DNA of 64,000 bases from positions 89,039,270 through 89,103,269 of the forward strand of contig OY282607.1 of assembly GCA_958298945.1 (NCBI GenBank). The letters are read 5' to 3'. Position 1 is the stretch's first letter. Each line of letters begins with the position of its first letter. The notes below the pieces were generated by a model that did not search any database, was not told the DNA's origin, and saw only the letters and a list, made by a program, of their open reading frames with translations. The translations under genes and the position numbers were made by a program. Positions 25,251-37,055 of this stretch are shown here, one piece after another. Source of the DNA: Atherix ibis (taxonomy: Eukaryota > Arthropoda > Insecta > Diptera > Athericidae).

Positions 25251-25379
25251 TTGGTTAATCTATGAGTTTATGGTGCATATGCCTTATCAAGAGCATGCAA
25301 TTTTGTGGTAAAGATACTACTGTGTAAGGCGATCTTTGGTTCAACATCGTAAACTGAGAAAAATATAGAATGATTAATG

Positions 25380-25760
25380 ACTTTTGTGAGGCCAGATCAT
25401 CCACGATAGACTTTCAATGAAATTTTTTTTATAAAGAAGTCCTTAGAAGGGTCAGAAAAAGGGTTATTTCACCAAATCAAACTTTGATGCTCTATAATGA
25501 CAATGTCTTCTGTCACATGGCCATCTCCATCTTTTGTCGAAAAAAAGGATTTCTATAGATCTCCAGCACTCTTATATGCCTTATCTTAGTTTGTTTCCCA
25601 AATATCCAAAAACACTGCAAAGGACGTTATCTTAATAATGTAATCGGTTTCAATTCAAGTCTCTCGGCACTGCTATGAAAACGAATAACAGCACCTCCAC
25701 CGATATAAAGCCGCTAAAAGGAACAGTTTTGAAAAGAGGTTGCAAAAAAAATTTATTTTA
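25380..25760 (+). pseudogene. Mariner/IS630-type transposase fragment
   Basis: In one plus-strand frame the DNA reads MLYNDNVFCHMAISIF near 25,490. This occupies the place of the HHDNAPCHTA motif around the second catalytic Asp of mariner-type transposases, with the Asp retained. It then continues through FPNIQKHCKGRYLNNVIGF (about 25,590-25,650), the equivalent of 'FPKLKKHLKGRHFxxVEDIQ'. The expected SPDLAPCDFFLF stretch in between is degraded and includes a TAG. Weak similarity upstream to the 'LRRSVRRKRP' segment supports the assignment. N-terminal domain and inverted repeats were not found. Confidence 0.6.
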
Positions 25761-25824
25761 GAATAAAAAGCGTATATGGTTTGTGGCCTAAACGTTAAAT
25801 AATTACTCTTAGTGAATAGTAAAG

Positions 25825-26335
25825 CCTCCTTTTTCCTATAGACCTATTAACCTTCTGTCGATCCTTGGTAGAATTTTAAAAAAAACTTCGTTTAAAATGA
25901 TTCTATCTACTCATAGATAATAAAAAAATTGCTGATTACGAATTGGGCCTCCAATTGGAATATTCCATAATAACATAATGCCATTGCCTTCTTCGTTACA
26001 TGAGATATTTCCCAGGCTTTTGATCATTTGTGCCATCCTGAGCTCATTTGCAAGCTAAAGAGCTCCTTTCCTTCTAGATACTATCAAATATTTGATTCAT
26101 ATCATTTTTGGAATTATTTTTAAGTAGCAATAAAGAATCATCAGATATATGCCCTTTTTCAACTTGACTCTTTCAAAGCTAATCATTGATGCCGATGGCT
26201 TTTTATAAAGCTTTTGATTCCTTCACACTTTTCAAAAAGCCATCTTCCCTGTTATTCCTTAATGACATTATTCCACATTGTACTAAAATGCATTTTTTTG
26301 GGATTTTAATTTGGAAAGTGATAGTACCTGGAACG
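25825..26335 (+). pseudogene. Jockey-like LINE reverse transcriptase fragment
   Basis: The plus strand reads IVKPPFSYRPINLLSILG (about 25,830-25,885), the 'YRPISLLP' motif of Jockey-clade reverse transcriptases. After a region for 'HQFGFR' that survives only as LRIGPPI, it reads DISQAFDHLCHPELICKLK (26,005-26,065), the 'D-x-x-x-AFD-x-V-W-H' palm motif with the first catalytic Asp, followed by SSFPSRYYQIFDSYHF. The YADD-bearing half is missing. Stops and frameshifts are frequent. It lies just upstream of dispersed family 1 copy D in the same orientation, so the two may derive from one element. Confidence 0.7.
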
Positions 26336-26392
26336 TACATACTAAACTAAAAAACACTTCAGCGTAACTAACGTTCCCGATAACTTCTTAAG

Positions 26393-26610
26393 CTTCAATT
26401 ACACTGTGCGTCTAACATACGACTTAAAGCTTAAATTTCTCCTATTTAGTGCGTCTGACAGTGTAATATAATGCGCGATCACGCACGTACATTGCGCGAT
26501 CACGCACGCACATTGCGCGATCACGCACGCACATTGCGCGTGAAATAGGTTGCGCAGGTTCGCCGCGAACAAAGTTTGTGTTTTTGACGATCAATCGCTT
26601 GAAATAATAA
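26393..26610 (+). repeat. Dispersed repeat family 1, partial copy D1 (block X only)
   Basis: Starts with AAGCTTCAATTACACTGTGC, the same start seen in copies B and D2, and continues through GCGTCTGACAGTGTAATATA and CGCGAACAAAGTTTGTG to the word ACGATCAATCGCTTGAA. It contains an internal 21-bp tandem repeat. Confidence 0.65.
26472..26540 (+). repeat. 21-bp tandem repeat, about 3.3 copies
   Basis: TGCGCGATCACGCACGYACA plus T recurs at 26,472, 26,493 and 26,514, with a partial fourth at 26,535. The unit is CpG-rich and nearly palindromic (TGCGCGA.TCACGCA), in sharp contrast to the surrounding AT-rich DNA. Other family copies carry a single unit. Confidence 0.9.
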
Positions 26611-26814
26611 AATGGTATTACGGAGTAGAATTTTCTTTCGGGTTTCAGCTTTAAATGCTAGTACATTGCTAATTTTCCATTATTTTATAATAATACTGTG
26701 AGAACATACGTAAAGTAAAATTTATTTACAAAAGCCTACTTATTCAAAATTTTCGAATATAATCTCTTTAAATTCAAATATTTTACGTAATATTAGGTAT
26801 TATGGCTGAAGTTA

Positions 26815-28235
26815 GCGACGTGTTTTAAGCTTATATTCCGCCGTGTATCTAATAAACGATCTAAACATCAAATTTTCTCTTTTTAGCGCATCTGATAATG
26901 TAATATATGCGCGAACACTCACGAACTTTGCGCGTGCAAAAGATTGTGCAAGTTCGCCACGAAAAAAGCTTGTATATATGAACTTTTTGATCGCTTGAAT
27001 GATTAATTGTATTGCACGTGCAATATATGCGAGCAAAAATCAATTTCAACATCTTGAAATATATTCCATGATTGCGTGAAAGTTTGTGCTTTTTTTATTG
27101 GTGGATTGTTACTGTTCTTTTCTATTTATTTTGTATTATGAATGATGTTTTCACATTTATTTTTTTTTTGATTATTTCAATTCTTTTATTTATTTTAGGA
27201 GAACTTTTATAATTTATTTGAACATTTCAACATTATTTTCAATATTAATATTTCATGTTCCACTGAAGTGCGAACGAGTTTTTGATACTTTTTCAAATTT
27301 TCATCAAGTAAAATTTATCATAAATAAAATAAATACGAATGAATGAATATTCAGACTCATAGTAAATATGAAAACTGTCATCTTATCAAAATAACTGAAT
27401 TTTCCATTTCACCAAATTCTTGTACGAGGAAAAGTTGCGCGTCTACACCCAATAATCGTACAATGACACGTTTAAAGATATATACCGGCAAACTATTCGT
27501 AGAATTAAATGATTTGACAGCAAACTATCGGCAAGAGAAAAATGTGTATTAGACGCATGGTATAATGTAAGCTTTAAACTATTTAAGAATACTTTGATTG
27601 TCATACTTGCAACGCAATTATAAAACCTTTTTGGACTTATGGAATTGAATTTTATAATTCTTCGCAATGTTCCTATTCCAAAAGCATTAAATTTTTAGAA
27701 CATAAGATCCTCTGGAAGAATTATTTGTATATATCTATCGTAACCCACCTGTAGGAGAACTTATCCTCCTGTAAAACACTCATCAGAGACTAAAAATTTT
27801 TTAATCGTCGTTAATTAGAGAAATATTAATAATCCTTAGAGAAATACTAATAATTTAACGAAATTATTCGTTAAGGTAAATTTTTAAATTTATTTAAAAA
27901 TGCTGAAAAATATCCTCTACTATCGAAAAATTTATTTAAATCATCGTAAATTGAGTTCCCTGAAAATAATCAGAAAATATTTTAAATGTATCTTAAGGAA
28001 ACCATAAATTGTATTGTTATCCTTATTGGTTAATGAAAAATTCTTTGAGGTGCAATCACAATAAACGATTTAACCATGCATCATCAAACAATAAGTTTCC
28101 CTAATGAAATACTTAATATAACTCGAAGGAGTTGCTTAATTAATTAGGCAAGTTTGGACAGCTCTTATGCACAAAAGTATAAACTTTTTAGCAAAGTTTT
28201 TAAATTGAATTAAACTTTAAACAGGATACTTGCAT
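26815..28235 (+). repeat. Dispersed repeat family 1, copy D2
   Basis: Block X begins at AAGCTTATATTCCGCCGTGT (26,827) and includes GCGCGAACACTCACGAAC. Leader block Y is at about 27,300-27,540 (TCATAAATAAAATAAATACG, then CAATAATCGTACAATGACAC). The reverse-transcriptase C-terminal remnant at 27,590-27,760 reads KPFWTYGIEF in its 'LKP-W-x-YG-I' position. The 3' untranslated part to about 28,230 matches copy B (ATTGTTATCCTTATTGGTTA, ATACTTAATATAACT). Confidence 0.7.
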
Positions 28236-29769
28236 ACGTTTAGAAAATTTACTTGTCGTATGTGGAGCAAAATGAAATTTAGCTACAATATTTTACCAAC
28301 AAATATTTTTAGTGTTAAACTTTTCGTAATAAAGTAGAATTTTTTTTAAACAAATAATTAGAAAATGTAACCGACACTTGAGCAAAAAATAGTTATAACA
28401 ACTTTTTTTTTGTTATAAATTAACAATGTTAAAAATATTATTTCTTTACTCTAAATAGTGGTTTAGATTAAGTAATAGTAGTTTGTTACTAAACGAATTA
28501 TAATTTTCTTCACACAAAACCGAAATTGTTACCAACACTTTCATAGTAAATATTTTGGGTAATGGGGAAAGGATGAGCAGTAGTTAAAGGATAATCTTGT
28601 TAGAAAATTTTCAGGTGAATACAAGAGAATAACGAGTTGCTCTAGAATACTAGAAGAACCTAAGAGAATTTGTGGTAAAATTTCCACCAGACACAGTATC
28701 CCTGTGGGTTTGCGTAAATTGTTTTGAGTGGATCTTCCATAGTTTTCACAACTGTTAACTGATTTTACTCAATTTGCATCATTTGAATGTCATTCTGGCA
28801 CCACACTAACGAAAAGTTTGTCTCTACTCTAAGCAAAGTTGATTGTTTTGTGAATTTATTACAAATACAAATACACTTGCAGAATATTATGGAAAATTTA
28901 CTTTCGCAAACACTTATACTCGTATATAATCAAAAGAGAGTACAATAAAGAAGGTCATATTCAGGTACGATAACTTTGGAAATCCTTGTCCACCCAAACC
29001 TTTAGAAATTCTTGTCAATATTTACGTAATATGCATAAGATAAAATTGTAGCCAATACTGAGTCACAGGTGGGGGGAGGTCACCATTTGGTATATCAGAT
29101 TGTTATGAACTTTAGCTACATCCAAAGTAGCTAATTACTCTTTGAATATGTGCATAGATTTGCTCCTCATTTCATTTATTATTCGTATTGTGTCATTTTT
29201 GGGTTCGGTTGCCCTTCTTGAAGTGTCTTATTGAAGTAACACCACCTGTTTCTGCATAATAATGAGACACCTTCTGTTAGTTGACTTTTACTTTACTATA
29301 CTGTATCTAACTTCAAGGAGAATTTATTATGAACAAAGTTGAAATCATTTTAAATTTTAATTATATTCCCAAAAGTATAGAGTATGTATCGCCTGTTCAA
29401 ATTTCATCTCCTTAGTAGGACTTTTTGATGACAAAAAAATTTGATTTTCTTCAAATTTATGCGTGATTTTTTTTTTTTTTTTTAAATTAATTGAATTAAT
29501 TAAATTATAATTTGCGGTTGGAAAAATTGAAATAATCTGTATTTAAATGTGGTATACTGTATATTAAGGAAAACAGCTTTGAAACAGCACAAAGCAAACC
29601 ACGAAATTATATTAAATTTTATGAATTCCCTTCGATTTTATTTTTACTTTTGACGAAAGTCTTAAAGTCTGAAAAGAAAATTTCTTCTATTTGATATTTC
29701 ATAAACATTAGGGTTTACCATTATTACTAATAAATCTATAAACTAGAAACTGATGGTGAAGCCCATTTT
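28236..29769. other. Unassigned AT-rich DNA
   Basis: No open frame above 60 codons and no recognised mobile-element motif. It holds a long T tract at about 29,467-29,483. Confidence 0.3.
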
Positions 29770-30060
29770 TTATTTGATGGATATGTTAATAAGCAAATTT
29801 TTCATATATGAGGCTCTGAAAATCCACAAGTTACTAAAGAAGAGCAATAATATCAGCTAAAATTGAATGCACTATTGTGCATTTCGGTCTGAATGGATCT
29901 TTAGCCCGTATTAAATTAAAAACGAAAAAAATTTAAAAACCGACTATTTTTAGCTTGAACTTAAAAATTTTAATCAACATCATATATGGTTTCAACAAGC
30001 CACAAACCACGAAAAAATTTCCTGTAATTTTTTACGACATTTTTAAATTTATTTAATTTA
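29770..30060 (+). repeat. Dispersed repeat family 2 copy, longer
   Basis: Includes ATATGAGGCTCTGAAAATCC and ACAAG, then TTTCGGTCTGAATGG (TTTATGTCTGAACG in the 58.9 kb copy), and a later block CATCATATATGGTTTCAACA (GAACTATATGTGGTCTTAACA at 59.0 kb). Collinearity over about 280 bp shows that this and the 58.84-59.1 kb copy are the same element. Confidence 0.55.
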
Positions 30061-30295
30061 TGGAAGGCGTTTTCTTCGAGATTTTGTGATATCTAATGAC
30101 CTTTAAGATCAAGTGAGTTGATGCCATTGAACTTTTCCTTATATGGCTTAAAAGGAGAATGTAAAAATTACTATCCGTTAAGAAATATTTGAATTATAGC
30201 CTGAAATGTGCGAACAAGTAAACAAAAAATACTTCAAAAGGATCGGAGCCTACAGAAGTCTTCTGGAAGCCATTTAAATAATGTTATATTAAATA

Positions 30296-31203
30296 TAAAG
30301 GGGTGTTCCAAAAAAATTTGCTCCTCGGGCTGTATGGTATGTGGAACCATGTTGTTGAAACCACATGTCGTTTACATCCATATTTTGCACTTTAGGTAAA
30401 AAAAACTGGATTATTGTGTCACGACAGCTAATGGAGCTCAGCTTTTATTACCTACAAACCACATTCCCCCCCCCCCTAACCAGCGGCATTTTCAAAATAG
30501 AAATTCCGTACTGTATGTCAAAATCCTTACCGAACAATAACACGTTGTGAAGATATTTGTTTCTCAACAACCACTCGTGGATTTTCTGAACCCCAAATTG
30601 TCGATAAAGCAACCCACCAAGATGAAAATGAGCCTCATCGCTGAAGATAATTTTGTTCGCAAAATCAGCAAGCAGTTGTTATTGCTCCACAATCTATTCA
30701 ACGAACTCCATTCATTGTGTGTGATCAGTAGGCTTCAGTTCTTGAGTAAATTGAACTTTGTAAGAAAGAAGGTCCAACTTTCTGTAGAGATGTTCTTGAA
30801 ATTGTACAATTCATAACCACGGTGCAAAATTGATATTCTTGGATTCTCAAAAATACTCTCATAAACTGCTTCAATGTTTTATATTGAAGGACTTGTTGAG
30901 TGTTTAACTGGACTAATTGTTTCAGTCTTTCTAAATTTTTTAGTTAATCTTTTCACAGTTGATGAACTTAAATCACTATTCTGATAATATTTTATACTAA
31001 AATTGCACACTGTAGCTGCCAAACCTTCATTATTTTGAAAATATTGCTCAATAATGAAAAACATGCTCTTGCATGCGGCGCTCCATTTTTAATAACTCTA
31101 AACTGTCACCTGTCAGGCTGTCTTGCTTTTTCATCGATGGAATTTTTATCACACAAATGGCTCAAAATTCAAATCTTCCATGCTGTTTGGGACACCCTAT
31201 ATA
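30296..31203 (-). mobile_element. Internally deleted IS630-type transposon with short inverted repeats
   Basis: The left end is GGGTGTTCCAAAA (30,301-30,313) and the right end, read on the other strand, is GGGTGTCCCAAAC, with TATA-type sequence outside each. Within, the minus strand encodes an N-terminal region (FIIEQYFQNNEGLAATVCNF, about 31,000-31,060), then SSGEAHFHLGGLL-type remnants of the first catalytic Asp region, and MWFQQHGSTYHTARGANFFG (30,306-30,365) at the second catalytic motif. The usual QQDG Asp is replaced by His, and the protein stops there because the rest of the catalytic domain has been deleted up to the inverted repeat. A C10 tract at 30,467-30,476 and several stops add to the damage. 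Confidence 0.75.
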
Positions 31204-34200
31204 ATAATGTTGACCAAATAATACAATTAATAATTTTTTTTTAATCAAAATCCCAAATTTTTTTTTTCCAAAGGACAAAATCCCAATACCGAACTTTCCA
31301 AAGAATAAATTGATTTTTATTTAAAAAGCATCATAAATGTTAAAAAAAATTACTTTTATCGAAAAGAACAAAAAATTGGATCTCCTTTCATGATTTGACA
31401 TTAAAACTATTTCGAAATCTTAGCTTTTGAGTAAATCCCAGTTGCTTTTTTAAAAAGGAAAAAGATTGGAGACTTGTACAATTGGTAGTAGTGTAAGGTG
31501 ATATAAAATCGGTTTGGTTTAGAAATGCGCAACAATTATTCTAATTTATATAAGATGTCGGTGAGTACCACTTTGATCTATTTCTGTTCGCCAACTCAGT
31601 CTCCAGCCAGGAGGTAGGAGGTAGGCATTCAGAAAATTGCTTGGAAGGCTATCCATAAATATCTATAATAAGTAGAATTATCAAAAGGTTCCCGTATCAT
31701 CTGAGTCGCCTCCATATATTATTGTGCGAAATAAATCAAAGAAACAAGTGCATAAGAAAGGTTGTCGTTACCTAGAATAGCACCCCATCTAACTTACAGA
31801 GCAGACATTCGGTCTCATAACAGAAGGTTGCACATTCATGGCAAAAGAACTTTCGAAGTATTCATTATTACGCATTGAATTCAATTCAATTCTGTCAATT
31901 TTAATTGGTTTATTTTACAGGTGCACCATGACAGAGTATATTGAAATAAGATTAACTGAAAAAGTTGATTTTCTTTTAGGTTGCTCATCTTTAAAGGTAC
32001 AAAAAGTAATTCTTTTTCTTGACTAGAAACAATTCAGAAGTAATATTAAACTTGCTAATTTTAAACAAAAAAAAAGTATGATAAAAATACTAAGAAAATT
32101 TAATTATAAAGAAATAGTCAAAAAGGACTTTTATTCGAATTTTCTAAAAGGTCAAAAAATAATTTCCAATTGCAGAAACTCAAAGAAATATTTCTAAATA
32201 TTTTAGAGAATTTGTCCTTCGATATTTAACTTCTTTTTCTACTTGATTTGAATCTCATTGCTATTTAGTACAAATAACCTTTAGAGACTTTTTTTTTCCT
32301 TTTGCCATCAATAATTTAATATTTATTCATAAAAAGTACTTTGTTAGCAATAGAAGATTTGCTCCAAACAGAAAAGGGAGTAGCTTTTTTTTAGGATCTA
32401 GGAAACTGTGTAAGAGAATTTCTAGCAATTCCCAAGCTACGTGAGTGAAATAAAATCAAATTGCTGATGGAGAATTTGGAAAGCTACAATCATAACACTA
32501 ACCATAACCGTAGAATATTCGTAACGATCAATTTACATAACTCGTTCAACTGTGCCCATATCTGTCCCAATAGTGTCCTTACAATGGCTATAATGGAACA
32601 GGCCCACTGAAAACCATTGCCAGAATATTGACCACCTAATACAGACAGAGAGACACGGCCTTGTTCATTTTTGCAAAAATTCTCCAAGGAATACGTTGAA
32701 ATGAAGACAATTTTTTTTTCATCTTATTTTTTCATCCTTTTTGCAACTAGAATTAGAGATGTCCGGCCTATTCATGTAAAGCACGTAATCAACAAATCTT
32801 TTGTGCAAATATCCTCGACAACCTTTAAGCAATTCTAGGTTCTTCTATTAGGCAGTTGCGGCTACAAATACAATATTCTTTATGGTTAAAAGGGAAAACA
32901 AATTTTACTACAAAACTGGAGTTATACTAAAAACATGTAACAAAAAAAAAAAGAAAAAATAAATCAGAAAGGATTTCGTTCACCTACCTCAGCTAGACTG
33001 TTAAGAAAGGGTTAAATACATTGGGTCACTCAAAAATACGACAGACTTTTTATTACTGGCAAATGGCTGACCTTTTACATCTATTCGTAGTGGAATGATG
33101 ACGGTTACATGAGAATAAAAGGGAAAAAAATCCATCATTTGTGACACATGGTATTTGTTGGATAGTTTTTCTGTCCTTACAGGGCTGAAAAAAATAGCTG
33201 CAGACTATTGGAATTAGTGCACACACAGGCAGGATCCATGCATATTTGTAAGCTTATTTTAAAAGCGACTAGGATAAAGGATCATATTTGTATGTCTGCA
33301 TGAACTAAAATTTAAGATGGAAAGGATATAGGGTGAGGATTAGTTGAAGGAGTTATGCGCACAAAAGTAAGATGGGAACGGGAATTTTAAAGGCGCACAG
33401 TTAAATGTATTTACGCGTCGGTGTGTAAACGTTTTGTGAAGATGCGTTTGTAAATGGTCCTGGGGGAGTCAGACCTTAAAGGCATCATTGGACATTGGGG
33501 AGTATTTCCAGAAGCTACTGTATCCAAATCGAATAAGACAGGGACCGAGTAAAAACAATTCAACAAGGATGACGACGTTGGAAAATAAATTGCACAAACC
33601 GAAATGGAAATGTGAAATACGTTAAACGATATAGCTGGGAAACGACCGGATGTCCGACTGTGAAAATGGTCCTCCAGTTGGTCATTCCCTGCCGCAGATA
33701 GTACAATTCGAAATTGCCATCGTTTTTCTGAACATTCCATTTTTATTTGCATTTTTTCCTTGTGAACAGAATAATTTTATTTACTCTAATCTGTTTTCTT
33801 TTCTATCCCCATTTTGACTTAAGTAAATGCATTTTCCTTAGTCCTTCTTTTATTTTCTGTTTCTTTTTTTTCTATCATCATTATTGTATATTGTTGGATG
33901 TTATCGCCTTCATGAATAATTTGTCAATCAAAATGCGAAGTATTCGAAGAAAATATTCATGAAATTGCATTTTTTGTGATGGAAAATTTAGTTTAGTTTC
34001 TGTCAACAAATTTGATGAAGAGAATTTTAAAAGATTCAAATTTGATGTGGAATATTTTTTAATTACAATAATTTTCTTATTTGCAGTTTTTATTTTAGAT
34101 TCAATAAAGTTTATTTTACTAAAAAAGAAAACCGAACTAAATAGAAGATATTAACTAATGTTATTTAAAAGGATTTCATTATTTTAAACAGGCGGTAATA

Positions 34201-34971
34201 TTGCCCATTACTTCGAAGACTAATACCTAATATTTTAGTCCTGTTTAATATTGCTTATTTCAAAAATTTTCTTTTTTAACAGAATACAAAGTTATTTATA
34301 AATAAAGCATTACTCCTACTCTCAGATTAATATAAGAGAAATCGCAACAGTAAACAAATTATTTTATTTTAGCTTAAAGCTAAAAATCGAAAAGCTTTTT
34401 TAAATAAAAATTTTTTATTAATACGAAAAATAATTGAACTTTTCTTTATAAGAGAAATATTATTAAATATTTAATAATGTTTTGAAGAAAAAAATATGAT
34501 AATGCGTTGAGAATATAAATTTCCTGATTTATCTGAAATTGTGTAAGGCGATCCAATAAAATATGCTCATGATTTTGTGTATCCACAAGGCTTTTTTCTA
34601 GATGATTGCAAAAAACCCGCAAGGCTTACAATCCAATTTGTTTGTAATCGAATGGTTTTCAAAGATATGCGATCTAATATTTCTGTTTATTTTTGTATAT
34701 TATTTGTAAAAAAAAATTATTTCATAAACAGTCTTCATAATGCAAACATTGTTGACGAGCTCGGTTTTTGATTTTCAATAAAAAGATTCATCAGAATTTG
34801 CCATTTTCGGCAACATATATAACCTAAGGTAATCTTTAGATTAATTCGTTAGAGAATTAAATCTGCAATATAAAAAAATTCTTTTATATTTTCTCCTAGT
34901 ACTGAATCCTTAAGAAGACATCAATTTTAAATTTGCTTGAATACGTATGTCTATAAAATATTATCTTTTTA
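31204..34971. other. Unassigned DNA
   Basis: AT-rich apart from 32.4-33.8 kb, which is more mixed. The 113-codon minus-strand open frame at 33,411-33,752 shows no domain and no compositional support. No mobile-element motif was recognised, though ATTGGGTCACTCAAAAATAC at 33,021-33,040 resembles a transposon end without a visible partner. Confidence 0.3.
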
Positions 34972-35012
34972 ACTAGTTTTTAACTAGCCACCCAGCCAAA
35001 CTAGCTGTCTAG
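34972..35012. repeat. Left piece of the CTAGCT minisatellite, upstream of the LINE
   Basis: Degenerate words AACTAGCCACCCAGCCAAAC and TAGCTGTCTAG match the array that resumes at 37,897, showing that the LINE between them interrupted the array. The terminal CTGTCTAG (35,005-35,012) is repeated directly after the LINE poly-A at 37,897-37,904 and is the likely target-site duplication. Confidence 0.7.
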
Positions 35013-36047
35013 TTAGGACTTTCTGGACACTCTCGCAGAGGATGTGAGAAGACATGACCCAGTCGTAATCGCCGGAGACTTCAATGCTTGGTCCATTGAA
35101 TGGGGCAGCCGTGAGACGGACAGAAGAGGTGAAGCACTGCTTTCTCGACACTAAACCTCACTCTCATGAATGAGAGAACTGCGAGCACCTATCAAAAGGG
35201 GGCTGCGAATGGAAAGTTGATGAAGAGTTCACAAATAGCGATAATCTGGGAAATCAACAACAGTCCCAGAAGCGGGTGGCGTCAGAGACCCACAAGGAGG
35301 CAGCCAGTGGGCTAGAACAGCAAATGCTTTGATGTGGAGACCTTCAGGTCGATGATGAGCGGACCACCAGCGCCCCGGACAACAACTGCCGAGGGCATCA
35401 CGGAAGAGGTAGCAGTGACCCTGGTAACAGCCAGCGATGCGTCGATGCCAAGGAGTCGCCCGAACAACGGCCGAGCAACAGTCCACTGGTGGAACCCCAC
35501 CATCGCCCTACACAGGCGAGCATGCCTCAAGGCAAGAATGCAACACCAGCGTGCTCGTAAGCGAGACAGAGCCTCGACAGAAGAACTCAGACGGACCGTC
35601 TTCTCAGAAATGCCATCAACTCGAGTAAACGAGAATGTTGGAAGGAACTCTGCGCGGAATTGGATCGGGACCCGTGGGGCAGACCGTATAAGACAGTCAG
35701 GCATAGGATTAAAAGCCTACACGCAACAACACCAACCTGTCCTGACATGCTGTACAGAATAGTACAATAGAATATATGTTCCCGGAGAAACCAGAACTTC
35801 ACGACTACCACCCGGAGGATGAAGAAGTGGAAATTCCTGGAGTCACCATGGAAGAGCTCACGAGGGCCTGCACTAGATTGTAGAATGGCAAGGCACCAGG
35901 ACCAAGCGGCATACCCAACATCGCACTGAAGAGTGCAATTGCCGCTAGGCCAGACAAGTTCATAAGCATGTACGATGCCTGGCTGCGGCAAGGCGTATTT
36001 CCGACTCATTGGAAGCAACAAAGATTGGTTCTTATCCCAAAAGGGAA

Positions 36048-36125
36048 GAACCAACATCCTATCGTCCACTTTGCAAACCACCGGACGAACCAACATCCTA
36101 TCGTCCACTTTGCATGCTGGATGCA
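36048..36125 (+). repeat. 39-bp tandem duplication inside the LINE reverse transcriptase
   Basis: GAACCAACATCCTATCGTCC followed by ACTTTGCA occurs at 36,048 and again 39 bp later at 36,087. The duplication is a multiple of three, so it keeps frame, but it disrupts the conserved 'SYRPLCMLD' region of the reverse transcriptase. Confidence 0.9.
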
Positions 36126-36980
36126 TCGGAAGGGAAGAACTCGGAGCGGATAGTGGCCGACAGATTGGAATAATACATCGATCCTCAACTTTCCGAATTC
36201 CAATTCGGATTCAGGAAGGGGAGATCAACCATCGACGCGCTGGAACTCGTCACGAACATCGCAAAGGAAGCCATCTCAGGAAAGAGGTGGAAAGGCGGTT
36301 CAAAAAAGTATTGCTTTATTGTAACCCTAGACATCAAGAATACGTTTAAATCGGCCCGCTGGGATCGAGTCTTGGAGGCTCTTGAGAACATGGGGGTGCC
36401 CTACTACCTACGGAGGATGGTCAGATCATACTTCAGTGATCGACTACTGCACTACGAGACGGAGGATGGACCAGCGGAGTATGGGGTCACGGGAGGGATA
36501 CCTCAGGGCTCTGTCCTGGAGCCACTCTTGTGGAACGTCATGTACGATGGCCTCCTCCATCTGGAACTACCAACAAACACAACACTCGTATCTTTCGCGG
36601 ACGACGTAGCCATTGTCCTTGTAACCAAACACCTTGAGGAACTGGAAGCTGCATTCACCACCACCATCCGGAGGCAGACCTGTCTTTGGCGGAACATAAG
36701 ACCGAGGCACTCCTTGTGAGAAGCCGGAAAAAAATGGAGACCATCACTATAAGAGTAGGTGACCATGACATCCAGTCGCTACCCTACATCCGGTATCTAG
36801 GAGTGGTCTTGGACGCTAGACTCAACTACAAGGAGCACATCTTCGGCGTCAGCAGGAAGGCATTAGCTGTACAGGGCGCGCTTTTGCGGATAACGCCCAA
36901 TATCGGATGCCCTATGCAAATCCGATGGCGACTACTAGCAACTGTAGTTACCTCCGTCCTGCTATACGGCGTACTAGACA

Positions 36981-37055
36981 ATGACATTGTCTTATGTTGT
37001 TAGCTCTAGCGATGTGGGCGAAATCGCTAGAGCTAACAACATAAGACAATGTCAT
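36981..37055. repeat. Perfect 33-bp inverted repeat with 9-bp loop inside the LINE
   Basis: The left arm is 36,981-37,013 (ATGACATTGTCTTATGTTGT...) and the right arm 37,023-37,055, with loop GTGGGCGAA. The right arm continues the LINE reading frame (MWAKSLELTT), while the left arm is its exact reverse complement placed after LLYGV. The left arm is therefore a templated snap-back copy. Confidence 0.92.

Noticed and set aside
33021..33060. ATTGGGTCACTCAAAAATAC as a transposon terminal repeat
   Set aside because: No inverted partner was found nearby and no transposase remnant lies alongside.
33411..33752. 113-codon minus-strand open frame
   Set aside because: No recognisable motif, no splice sites or conserved neighbours.
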